In this document: positions 35,749 through 43,663 of the stretch, in pieces
Layout: each line of letters opens with the position of its first letter
How positions within the stretch are numbered: position 1 is the stretch's first letter
From: Marimicrobium sp913061115
GTDB lineage: Bacteria; Pseudomonadota; Gammaproteobacteria; Pseudomonadales; Halieaceae
NCBI RefSeq assembly: GCF_047729875.1
Contig: NZ_CP159826.1
Location: forward strand, 2,976,001 to 3,040,000
Length of the DNA: 64,000 bases
Direction: 5' to 3'
Notes under the pieces: generated by a model
Database searches by the model: none
Told to the model about the DNA's origin: nothing
The model's input: the letters and a program-made list of their open reading frames with translations, nothing else
Translations under genes and position numbers: made by a program

Positions 35749-36897
35749 CTACAATCGCTCCAGAATAGTGACGTTAGCCTGACCGCCGCCCTCACACATA
35801 GTCTGCAAGCCGTACTTACCGCCCGTGCGCTCCAATTCATGCAGCAATGTCGTCATCAACTTAGTCCCGGAGGCGCCTAGCGGATGTCCCAGTGCTATCG
35901 CACCACCGTTCACGTTTGTCTTCTCCATCGGATAACCCATCTCAATCAGCCACGCCATCGGCACCGATGCAAACGCTTCGTTAATTTCTACCAGATCAAT
36001 GTCCGACAGCTTTATACCGGATTTTTTTATCGCATACTCAGTGGCAGGAATGGGAGCGGTGAGCATCCAGATGGGATCCGCTGCACGTACACTCATGTGC
36101 ACGATGCGCGCGCGGGGTGTGAGGTTATAACGCTTCAATGCCGCTTCTGATACCACCAGCACCGCCGAGGATCCATCACAGGTCTGACTGGACACCGCTG
36201 CCGTGATCGTACCGCCTTCCATCAAGGGTTCCAGTTCCGCCATTTTCTCCATGGAGGTATTGCGCGGAGTCTCATCCATAGCAACACCATTGAGCGGTGC
36301 AATTTCACGATCGAAACGGCCTTCCGCAATCGCAGCAAGCGCCAACGTGTGCGAGCGAAGTGCAAACTCTTCCATTTGCTCGCGTGATATCTTCCACTTG
36401 TCTGCAATCATTTGTGCTGAGACAAACTGCGAGGGAGGAATGCTCCCGTAGCGCGCAACCCAACCCTGACTCCCTGAAAAGGGATCGCTGAATCCCATAG
36501 GCTGCGCCGCGATCATGGCGGACGATATTGGAATCTGTGTCATGGTCTGAACCCCGCCAGCGACGACCACATCATTCACCCCGGCCATAATAGCCTGCGC
36601 GGCAAAATGCACCGCCTGTTGTGAAGAACCACACTGGCGATCAATCGTTGTGCCCGGTACCACATCGGAAAGACCCGCGGCCAGCCAAGCGGTGCGAGCA
36701 ATATCGCCCGCTAAGGGCCCGATAGTATCGACGCAGCCGAACATGACGTCGTCGTACTCATCGTCAGGAATACCATTACGATCGACCAGCGTTTTCAGTA
36801 CGTGGGCGCCGAGATCAGCACCATGCACATCACTCAGGCCTCCTTTACGGCGGCCTGTTGGTGATCTTACTGCGTCTACTATGTATGCATCTGCCAT
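35749..36897 (-). CDS. fadA6: Thiolase FadA6-like
   Basis: The 382-residue thiolase matches mycobacterial FadA6 in a string of blocks: TIDRQCGSSQQA with nucleophile Cys89, GGVQTMTQIPISSAM, ALGHPLGASG and an ending GGKYGLQTMCEGGGQANVTI. FadA6 acts late in C/D-ring breakdown, cleaving the linear keto-acyl-CoA made after ring C opening to shorter CoA esters. I start it at ATG 36897, seven bases after AGGG; ATGs at 36903 and 36918 are alternatives. It follows the short FadE gene by 17 bases. Confidence 0.9.
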   Translation of the reverse strand: MADAYIVDAVRSPTGRRKGGLSDVHGADLGAHVLKTLVDRNGIPDDEYDDVMFGCVDTIGPLAGDIARTAWLAAGLSDVVPGTTIDRQCGSSQQAVHFAAQAIMAGVNDVVVAGGVQTMTQIPISSAMIAAQPMGFSDPFSGSQGWVARYGSIPPSQFVSAQMIADKWKISREQMEEFALRSHTLALAAIAEGRFDREIAPLNGVAMDETPRNTSMEKMAELEPLMEGGTITAAVSSQTCDGSSAVLVVSEAALKRYNLTPRARIVHMSVRAADPIWMLTAPIPATEYAIKKSGIKLSDIDLVEINEAFASVPMAWLIEMGYPMEKTNVNGGAIALGHPLGASGTKLMTTLLHELERTGGKYGLQTMCEGGGQANVTILERL

Positions 36898-36914
36898 GTT
36901 CATACCCTTCATTT

Positions 36915-37961
36915 TCAAACGAAAGTGGCGCCAGCACCCAGCACCGCGTCTGTGGCGAAAATACGTTCACCAATCCGTCTTTTGTGAAAGCCCGCGTCAC
37001 CCCACGTATTGGCGAGTGCCCATGCTTTCTTCATAAAAATATGCAGATCCACTTCCCAGGTGTAACCCATGGCACCGTGGACCTGCACACTGTTTTTGGC
37101 TGCCAGATTAGCGGCCTCACACGCGACCAGCTTGGCGTGAGACACGGCATGGGCCGCTACCTCCTGACCCATTGCTACCGCATAAGCTGCGCGATGCGTC
37201 GGTGCTTTGGCGTATTCAAGCCGCACGGCGACATTGGCCATATGGTGCTTTACTGCCTGGAAACTTCCGATAGGTTTGCCAAACTGCTGCCGCTCACTGG
37301 TGTATTGCACCGAAAGGTCGATCATTCGCTGCGCCAGCCCCAATACCTGAGCAGCACAGCCCAGCGCACCGCGATTGAACGTGCTCGCAATGAGCGTTGC
37401 AGCCTGCTCGCCGCTAGCAACCACGGTGGCACCGGTGAGTAGCTCCACGGTGAACAGCTTTCGCGAGGGGTCGACGGATTCGTTGTAACGCAGACTGACC
37501 TGATCGGGCGTCGCGGCATAGAGTGTATCGCCCTGCTGAATCAACAGCAGGTCTGCCACATGTGCGTCCTCCACTAACAGATTTTGCTCCAGACCGACAA
37601 TGACCTTCGCCTCGCCACTGGCCACCTTGGGCAACCACTGCGCGGCCAATTCACCGCCAATGTCATTCAGTAACGGCACAGCAACCATCACGGTATGCAC
37701 CAATGGTTCAGGCAGTGCCACGTAGCCGCACTCCTGTGCTAGCAGTACAAAGTCTAACGCCGTCATACCAAGGCCGCCGTGCACTTCCGGCACGGTCATG
37801 CCGGTCAAACCCAATTCCGCGAGTTGATTCCACAATGCCTCTTCGCGGCCACTGTCAGTCTCCCAACTGGCACGGATACGTTCGGCTGTTACTTCGTTGA
37901 CCAGAAAATCCCGCACGGACTCCTGAAACAGCAATTGGTCTTCAGAAAATGTAAAATCCAT
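36915..37961 (-). CDS. Acyl-CoA dehydrogenase, short subunit (FadE32/FadE33-like)
   Basis: This 348-residue protein is short for the family (usually 370-400). It begins MDFTFSEDQLLFQESVRDF, keeps the RQQFGKPIGSFQAVKHHMA helix and ends with HGAMGYTWEVDLHIFMKKAW. The YTWE tail and the short middle domain fit the FadE32 type, which pairs with FadE31. It lies 3 bases from the larger FadE at 37965-39128, so the two should be made together as a heteromeric dehydrogenase. In mycobacteria such a pair acts after ring C opening (4-methyl-5-oxo-octanedioyl-CoA stage). Confidence 0.82.
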   Translation of the reverse strand: MDFTFSEDQLLFQESVRDFLVNEVTAERIRASWETDSGREEALWNQLAELGLTGMTVPEVHGGLGMTALDFVLLAQECGYVALPEPLVHTVMVAVPLLNDIGGELAAQWLPKVASGEAKVIVGLEQNLLVEDAHVADLLLIQQGDTLYAATPDQVSLRYNESVDPSRKLFTVELLTGATVVASGEQAATLIASTFNRGALGCAAQVLGLAQRMIDLSVQYTSERQQFGKPIGSFQAVKHHMANVAVRLEYAKAPTHRAAYAVAMGQEVAAHAVSHAKLVACEAANLAAKNSVQVHGAMGYTWEVDLHIFMKKAWALANTWGDAGFHKRRIGERIFATDAVLGAGATFV

Positions 37962-37964
37962 AAA

Positions 37965-39128
37965 TTACCTCGGCATTCCCAGCATTCTTTCGGCGATAAT
38001 ATTGCGCTGCACTTCGTTGGTTCCAGCGTAAATTGGCCCAGACTGTGAGAACAACCAACCGTCCAGCCATGTGCCTACACCGTGCGCATCTGGCGCATGA
38101 GGAAGCAATTCTGCCCGCGCACCCAGAATACTCATCGCGGTGGCGTGCATATTTTGATCCAACTCAGACCAGAAAATTTTGTTAGTGGAAGACTCCGCTC
38201 CGATCTTGCCGCCCTTATTCAAACGGCAAGCGGTCTGATAGGTCGCAAGGCAGTAGCTCTCTGCATCAAGGTATGCGCCAAGCACCGCATCTTTTACTGC
38301 AGGATCACAATCTGCTGACGCGCGATTAGCGCTATATAACTCGACCAGACGACGCGCGGTTTCCTGAAAGCGCGCTGGCGAGCGCAACATCAGGCCGCGT
38401 TCGAAGCCTGCTGTTGCCATAGCAACACTCCAGCCCGCACCTTCATCACCAAGGCGATTCTCAACGCCAACTTCAACATTGTCGAAAAATATTTCCGCAA
38501 ATCCAGGCAGTCCGTCAAGCTGTGGAATCGGACGCACTGTAATGCCAGGGCTGTTCAGCGGCACCAAAATAAAGGTAAGACCGCGATGACGCTCAGACTC
38601 TGGGTCGGTGCGAAACATACCGAAACACCAGTCTGCCCAAACGGCACGAGTAGACCAGGTCTTCTGGCCGTTAATAATGTACTTGTCTCCCTCTAGCGTC
38701 GCGGTAGTGCGTATTGCCGCCATGTCGGAACCGGCATTAGGCTCCGACCAGGCTTGCGCCCACACCTCCTCGCCGGTGGCCATTTTTGGCAGGATGCGCG
38801 CTTTCTGCTCTTCGGTGCCGTACTCCATCAGCGTGGGGCCAAGCAAGAAGATGCCGTTTTGATTGACGCGCAGCGGCGCCCGAATTTTGTAATATTCTTC
38901 TTCGAAGATAAGCCACTCAATCAAATCGCAGCCTCGGCCGCCCAGTACCTGCGGCCATGTCACCATACCCCAACGGCCTTTATTCAGCGTTTCTTCCCAC
39001 GCTCTGTGCTGAATGAAACCCTCCTCAGTATCAAAACTCTGCAGCGACTCAAGCGGGGCGTTGGCCGCGAGCCAGCTGCGCACCTCCTCACGGAAGGCCT
39101 GCTGTTGTTCTGTAAATGCAAGATCCAT
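37965..39128 (-). CDS. Acyl-CoA dehydrogenase, large subunit (FadE31-like)
   Basis: The 387-residue flavoprotein has WAQAWSEPNAGSDMA, INGQKTWSTRA and the C-terminal AGTNEVQRNIIAERMLGMP. It belongs to the larger subunit type with FAD-binding residues. Adjacent to the 348-residue subunit with only three bases between them, it is the probable catalytic partner of a FadE31-FadE32-type enzyme. Assignment to FadE31 rather than another pathway dehydrogenase is based on context and size. ATG 39128. Confidence 0.83.
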   Translation of the reverse strand: MDLAFTEQQQAFREEVRSWLAANAPLESLQSFDTEEGFIQHRAWEETLNKGRWGMVTWPQVLGGRGCDLIEWLIFEEEYYKIRAPLRVNQNGIFLLGPTLMEYGTEEQKARILPKMATGEEVWAQAWSEPNAGSDMAAIRTTATLEGDKYIINGQKTWSTRAVWADWCFGMFRTDPESERHRGLTFILVPLNSPGITVRPIPQLDGLPGFAEIFFDNVEVGVENRLGDEGAGWSVAMATAGFERGLMLRSPARFQETARRLVELYSANRASADCDPAVKDAVLGAYLDAESYCLATYQTACRLNKGGKIGAESSTNKIFWSELDQNMHATAMSILGARAELLPHAPDAHGVGTWLDGWLFSQSGPIYAGTNEVQRNIIAERMLGMPR

Positions 39129-39143
39129 TGTCTAATCCTTCGT

Positions 39144-39902
39144 CTAGTCCTTAAACGTCACGTCACGTTTTTGTACAAAAGCATCGCGCGACTCCTGAGA
39201 GTCATCCATGGTGTAGGCTTCCAACGTAAAGCCCTGTTCCCAGCGATATTTATCCTCGAGATTACCGTCCTCAATGCCGGTGAGTGCCTCCTTAGCCAGT
39301 TTCACCATTGCGGGAGATTTCGCTGCAATCTTAGCGGCAATATCGCGCGCACTAGGCAACAGTTCCGCCAACGGCACGACTTTCTCCACAGCGCCTAGTC
39401 GATAGGCCTCCTGCGCGTCAATAAACTCTCCGGTAAAGTACATGTAACGTACTTTTTGCACCGGGAACATACGCTGCAGATGCGCGCCTCCGCCCATGGC
39501 TCCGCGATCAATCTCCGGAACACCGAAGCGCGCGCAGTCAGAGCAGATAATAATGTCTGCGGCTCCGGCCATACCAATACCCCCGCCGAGCACAAAACTG
39601 TGCAGCGCGATAATCACCGGCTTGGGGTTGCGATGGATAGCACGAAAGGTTTCGTAGTTGCCCTTGTTCACATCCACTATTCTCGAGGGATGTGCAGCCA
39701 GCTCCTTGATATCCACACCGGCACAAAAGCCTTTGCCTGCAGCACCAATGATAATCACGCGGACATCATCATTGACGCCTAGCGCATCCATCTGAGCCGC
39801 TATAGAGAACCAGCCTGCACTGTCAAAAGCATTAACGGGCGGATGATCGAGGATCATCTCCGCGATACCGTTTTCAATGTTCACCTTAAAGGGCTTGGAC
39901 AT
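39144..39902 (-). CDS. echA20: Crotonase-family ring D hydrolase EchA20-like
   Basis: The 252-residue crotonase has the oxyanion-hole pairs GFCAGVDIKEL and LGGGIGMAGAADI, and the FGVPEIDRGAMGGGAHLQR block that I associate with EchA20. EchA20 hydrolytically opens ring D of the indanedione-derived HIEC-CoA to give COCHEA-CoA. It lies four bases before the IpdC-like gene stop, with AGGAG eight bases ahead of its ATG. Neighbouring ipdC and ipdAB make an enoyl-CoA hydratase role less likely. Confidence 0.86.
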   Translation of the reverse strand: MSKPFKVNIENGIAEMILDHPPVNAFDSAGWFSIAAQMDALGVNDDVRVIIIGAAGKGFCAGVDIKELAAHPSRIVDVNKGNYETFRAIHRNPKPVIIALHSFVLGGGIGMAGAADIIICSDCARFGVPEIDRGAMGGGAHLQRMFPVQKVRYMYFTGEFIDAQEAYRLGAVEKVVPLAELLPSARDIAAKIAAKSPAMVKLAKEALTGIEDGNLEDKYRWEQGFTLEAYTMDDSQESRDAFVQKRDVTFKD

Positions 39903-39906
39903 AACA

Positions 39907-40986
39907 CTACTCCTGAGAACTTTCAGTCACACGAAGCGACAAAAGGGTAAGGCGTTGCTCGGCCTCAGTAACAATCGAATTCACCAGTTGTTCGCAGCTC
40001 AACAGCTCGTCGATCACTCCCGCCACCTGACCGGAGGGCAGCACACCCAATGCCGGCTCGCCGTCAACCATCGCCTTTTGGATAATCATCGGTGCGTTGG
40101 CAGACATAATCGCCTGAGCGGCCGTCATGTCATCATCCTTGCCCATTGCAATAGCAGACTGCAACAGACTAAAAAAAGTGGCGCCGGTGTGTTTGCGAAA
40201 TGCAAGCCCGTTACGCATCGCAATAATCAGCTTGCGCAGGGTGCTGGCCTTCTCCAACTCGGTAAGCAACTCGTTCATAATCATACGCTGTGGTATGCCG
40301 TCCATCGCTTTAGAGACAATAACGTTGCCAGGATTTTTACAGTCGACATACCGCTGCAGCGTCTCTCGCGGCACAGGACTTTCATCTGTCATTAAAAAGC
40401 GTGTGCCCATCGCAATACCGTCCGCGCCCCACGACAGTGCCGCCAACAGGCCACGACCGTCCTTGAATCCGCCCGCCCCTACCACAGGTACTTTTCCTCC
40501 AACGGCATCAACGACCTGTGACAGCAGCAGCGTGGTTGGGATCGGGCCCGTATGGCCGCCCCCTTCTCCACCTTGAACAGTGATCGCGTCAGCGCCCAGT
40601 TCTACCGCCTTAATAGCATGCTTTGCCAGGCCCACAGTAGGCATACAAACCACGCCTGCATCCTTCAGCTTATGAATCAGTTCGGGGCCAGGGGAACGAG
40701 AATAACTGACCGCTCGCACGCCGTGGCGAATCACCATATCAACAATATCTAACGCATTAGGCTGATACATATGAAAATTGACACCGAAAGGCTTGTCCGT
40801 GAGTTCCTTCACTCGCAGAATATCCCGCTCCATTTCGTCGGCAGGGATAGTTGCCCCAGCCAAGAAACCGAAAGCGCCGGCGTTGCAGCTCCCTGCCACC
40901 AGTTTCGGATCGGCCACCCAGCCCATCGCGGTTTGAACAATGGGATAACGACAGCCCAAAAGTGTGGTTAAGCGCGTCTCAAACAT
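39907..40986 (-). CDS. ipdC: Flavin-dependent IpdC-like oxidoreductase (nitronate monooxygenase fold)
   Basis: The 359-residue protein is an FMN-dependent TIM barrel of the 2-nitropropane dioxygenase-like family: YPIVQTAMGWVADPKLV at the N-terminus, the phosphate-binding QGGEGGGHTG near residue 140, and VVGAGGFKDGRG and GADGIAMGTRFL later. IpdC is required for HIP breakdown in Actinobacteria, before ring D opening. It sits between echA20 and ipdB, as in the actinobacterial clusters. True nitronate monooxygenase activity is unlikely from context. Confidence 0.85.
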   Translation of the reverse strand: MFETRLTTLLGCRYPIVQTAMGWVADPKLVAGSCNAGAFGFLAGATIPADEMERDILRVKELTDKPFGVNFHMYQPNALDIVDMVIRHGVRAVSYSRSPGPELIHKLKDAGVVCMPTVGLAKHAIKAVELGADAITVQGGEGGGHTGPIPTTLLLSQVVDAVGGKVPVVGAGGFKDGRGLLAALSWGADGIAMGTRFLMTDESPVPRETLQRYVDCKNPGNVIVSKAMDGIPQRMIMNELLTELEKASTLRKLIIAMRNGLAFRKHTGATFFSLLQSAIAMGKDDDMTAAQAIMSANAPMIIQKAMVDGEPALGVLPSGQVAGVIDELLSCEQLVNSIVTEAEQRLTLLSLRVTESSQE

Positions 40987-41001
40987 GCCTGTTGCCTCGT
41001 G

Positions 41002-41802
41002 TCAGGAACGGTTTCCCGGGGGATTGTCTAGTATCTGATGTGCCCGCTGGTTATGCGGGTCCAGAGCCATAATGATATCCAGCTGCTCCTGCGTCGGCGC
41101 CTCAGTCGTTAGCACTTCTGCGGGAATGTGTACTGGATAACCGGTATTGTGTTGCACCTCTTCTACGGTGACACCAGGGTGCAATGACACCAATTGGATC
41201 TGATGATCCGGACCACCAAAGTCCATCACACACAAGTTGGTAATCACCAACCGGATATCAATATCGTCCAGGCTGTGCCCCTTGGGAAGCCGCGCTGGGT
41301 TATAGCCAACGGACGATACAAAGTCGCACTCTCCTTCTTTGAACACACGGGTATTGTGTCCGGGTATAAAAAAACTGTTCGGGTGAGAGATTGAGTTTCC
41401 CGGAAAACCTCGAGCACCCAGCATCATGGTCTTCGGCTTATCATAACTACCGCCTAACGCGGAAGTGTTGGATTGACCAAACTTGTCAATCTGGGTCGGG
41501 CCGAGCATGGCGTGCCGCTTGCGGCTCCACACGTTGTCGAAGATGCGCGAAAAGCCCATCCAGCTCTCGGTGGAGGGCACGAAGTCCGCCGCACGACTGC
41601 CGATCGGATTCGGTTCACTCAACATCCACGCTTCCGAGTCAGTCATCATTAGATCGGGGTTGGTGGTCTTCATGGCAAGGCTTGCCGCTAGGCGAGGAAC
41701 TACACCAATGCCGGTGCCCAAAACTTCACCCTCATCGGCAAAGGACTTACTGGCGGCGACAATGCAAAGTTCGGCCAGGGTGTATTCAGCTGCTGCTGTC
41801 AT
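41002..41802 (-). CDS. ipdB: Ring C hydrolase subunit beta IpdB (CoA-transferase fold)
   Basis: The 266-residue protein belongs to the CoA-transferase beta family: ELCIVAASKSFADEGEVLGTGIGVVPRLAASLA is the opening region, and LGARGFPGNSISHPNSFFIPGH replaces the usual catalytic-Glu loop of true transferases. IpdAB hydrolyses ring C of COCHEA-CoA in steroid breakdown. I use the ATG at 41802, preceded by AGGAGAG, rather than the upstream TTG at 41823. It is 21 bases downstream of ipdA. Confidence 0.89.
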   Translation of the reverse strand: MTAAAEYTLAELCIVAASKSFADEGEVLGTGIGVVPRLAASLAMKTTNPDLMMTDSEAWMLSEPNPIGSRAADFVPSTESWMGFSRIFDNVWSRKRHAMLGPTQIDKFGQSNTSALGGSYDKPKTMMLGARGFPGNSISHPNSFFIPGHNTRVFKEGECDFVSSVGYNPARLPKGHSLDDIDIRLVITNLCVMDFGGPDHQIQLVSLHPGVTVEEVQHNTGYPVHIPAEVLTTEAPTQEQLDIIMALDPHNQRAHQILDNPPGNRS

Positions 41803-41823
41803 TACGTCTCTCTCCTGGTTCAA

Positions 41824-42699
41824 TTAGTACGTAGGTAATTCAATGGCGCAGATGGCGTCGAGACCACCCACATTGTTTTGGTATTCCTGTTCAGAAGCGC
41901 CGAGGTATTGTTGAATATAGTCTTTAAATCCTCCCTCACCCTTGGCAGAAGCTGCGTAAGCTTTAAAATGCGCGACATCGAATCCGTACAGCGGGCTGCA
42001 GGATGTAGGGTGAGCGCCACCGGCTATCGGTACCACACCGGTGGTCATGGACCGCTCCCAATGCACCATCCGCGCTTGCGCAGGATCATGAAAGTACTCG
42101 GACTCAACCAGTTCGTCGCAGGACACAAAGGTCTTTGTCGCGGCGCGGGCAAACCAGTCGTCCATGTAATGGTCGGGGCCGGCAATCTGACACACGCCAC
42201 GCACATCCGCCTTGTCTGCATGAATCAGAGAAGCATCCAGTTTCAATGCTGGCATAGCGACCCATTCCTTATCATCATAAGGACTGTCGATCACTTTGAT
42301 GTCAGGGTTTTGGGTAATAACGTCTGTACCTAGACCAACTTCAGTAGGGATAAAAGGGATACCCCAACTCGCTGCGCGCAGACCCAACAGCATCATGCCC
42401 TCGTCAATCTCCATCACCTCGATAGAGCCGGACTGGCGGGCCTGACGAAAGTATGGCTCCAGAGGGATAAAATCCAGCGAGACAAATGCGAACACAACCT
42501 TTTTCACCTTACCGGCCGCGCACAACATGCCCACATCGGCGCCGCCGTAGGAAACGATTGTCAGATCCTTGAGAGCGGAGCGCAGAATTTCGCGCACCAG
42601 CGCCATTGGCTTGCGCCGCGGACCCCAACCACCAATACCGACGGTCATGCCATCTTCGAGTTGCGCAACGACTTCTGTCGCCGTCATTTGCTTGTTCAT
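41824..42699 (-). CDS. ipdA: Ring C hydrolase subunit alpha IpdA (CoA-transferase fold)
   Basis: The 291-residue alpha subunit has the CoA-binding region GMTVGIGGWGPRRKPMALVREI, with the GxGGW variant instead of the GGFG of ordinary transferases, then VSYGGADVGML and MEIDEGMMLLGLRAASWGIPFIP. Glu100 in IDEG (counted from the chosen start) is a candidate for the essential glutamate reported in mycobacterial IpdA (E105), though an alignment is needed. ATG 42699 is preceded by GAAGGAAG. Together with IpdB it opens ring C. Confidence 0.89.
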   Translation of the reverse strand: MNKQMTATEVVAQLEDGMTVGIGGWGPRRKPMALVREILRSALKDLTIVSYGGADVGMLCAAGKVKKVVFAFVSLDFIPLEPYFRQARQSGSIEVMEIDEGMMLLGLRAASWGIPFIPTEVGLGTDVITQNPDIKVIDSPYDDKEWVAMPALKLDASLIHADKADVRGVCQIAGPDHYMDDWFARAATKTFVSCDELVESEYFHDPAQARMVHWERSMTTGVVPIAGGAHPTSCSPLYGFDVAHFKAYAASAKGEGGFKDYIQQYLGASEQEYQNNVGGLDAICAIELPTY

Positions 42700-42714
42700 C
42701 ACGGTCTTCCTTCT

Positions 42715-43179
42715 CTAGCTAACGATCCGCGCCATGCGGTAGTCGTGTTTGATGAAATTAACACCGAGGGTACTGTGCGCACCGCGCACGCCTTCGACAA
42801 CACTAATACGTTGATGCACAAACTCCGCCAGGTGTTCTGCGTTGCGCACCATGGTGATGGCAAGGATATCGGAGCGCCCCAGCATCACGCCGACAAACCC
42901 CAGCTCCGTGATACCCGCCAACTGCTCGGCAACAGCCTTCGTCTGTCCGCTGCGCTCGACCTCAATCCAAATGTAGGCCAGCGCGGCGTCCTTAAAACGA
43001 TCAATATTGGTGACCGCTGTGATACGAATCAGCTTCTCTTCTTCCATGCGCTTCACCCTTGCGCGCACAGTACCCTCAGTCACACCGAGTTGCTCGGCGA
43101 TTTCGCGATTACTCACCCTCGCATCGCGCGACAATCGCTCGACGATAGCGAGGTCTGCTTCGTCAAGTTTATGCCGCAT
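42715..43179 (-). CDS. Lrp/AsnC family regulator, copy 2
   Basis: The 154-residue protein has an N-terminal winged helix-turn-helix (LSRDARVSNREIAEQLGVTEGTVRARV) and a C-terminal RAM ligand domain (GRSDILAITMVRN). It is a paralogue of the preceding gene, with which it overlaps by 11 bases, so both are made together and may pair. Its place inside the operon, between fadD3 and ipdA, suggests it regulates the HIP genes in response to a pathway CoA ester or an amino acid (inference). ATG 43179. Confidence 0.88.
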   Translation of the reverse strand: MRHKLDEADLAIVERLSRDARVSNREIAEQLGVTEGTVRARVKRMEEEKLIRITAVTNIDRFKDAALAYIWIEVERSGQTKAVAEQLAGITELGFVGVMLGRSDILAITMVRNAEHLAEFVHQRISVVEGVRGAHSTLGVNFIKHDYRMARIVS

Positions 43180-43663
43180 GGAAAGGCACCCAGTCGGGTT
43201 GATTCTTCAGCACATCCAGCGCCAGCGCAGGCGTAAGGCGTCGCACGCCTGGAATAGCGCCCAACTTGTCGGTGATCAATTCGTTCAAGGCAGCCTGATC
43301 CCTGGACACCACAAGAATTTCAATATCCTGCGCACCCACAACCACGTTGACAGAAAACACTTCTGGGATAGCGGCCATCTCTCGCGCCACGACTTCCGGC
43401 GAACGCCCTTCAACCTGCACACCGATGGCCAGCAACATGCCATAACCCGCCGCTTCAATGTCAGTCACCGCCACCACTCGCATGGTGTTGGATTCTTCCA
43501 TGCGACGTACTCGCGCTCGCACCGTATTTTCCGCTATATCCAGTTCGCGCGCGATAGCACGATAGGCCATGCGCCCATCCTGGCGCAGCAGTTGAATAAT
43601 CGCCTGATCCGTGTCGTCCAGGTCGATATGGCGAGAGGGCGTGTTGGCGGATAAATCGTTCAC
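43169..43663 (-). CDS. Lrp/AsnC family regulator, copy 1
   Basis: The 164-residue protein has the same layout as copy 2: a DNA-binding part (LRQDGRMAYRAIARELDIAENTVRARVRRME) and a RAM domain with GAQDIEILVVSRD. The GTG start overlaps the fadD3 stop by four bases (GTGA), and the C-terminus overlaps copy 2 by 11 bases. The actinobacterial cluster uses the TetR regulator KstR2 instead. A dyad at 45315-45348, upstream of fadD3, is a candidate target. Confidence 0.88.
   Translation of the reverse strand: MNDLSANTPSRHIDLDDTDQAIIQLLRQDGRMAYRAIARELDIAENTVRARVRRMEESNTMRVVAVTDIEAAGYGMLLAIGVQVEGRSPEVVAREMAAIPEVFSVNVVVGAQDIEILVVSRDQAALNELITDKLGAIPGVRRLTPALALDVLKNQPDWVPFHAA

Noticed and set aside
36858..39398. 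Long plus-strand frames opposite the FadE and echA20 genes (194 and 214 codons)
   Set aside because: They lie exactly antisense to well-recognised enzymes and show no domains; they are mirror frames of high-GC third codon positions.
41002..42699. ipdAB as a general acetoacetate or glutaconate CoA-transferase
   Set aside because: The CoA-binding and active-site loops differ from true transferases, and the neighbours are all HIP-pathway genes.
43007..43654. 215-codon plus-strand frame opposite the two Lrp genes
   Set aside because: Antisense shadow of two clear winged-helix/RAM proteins; His/Arg-rich and featureless.
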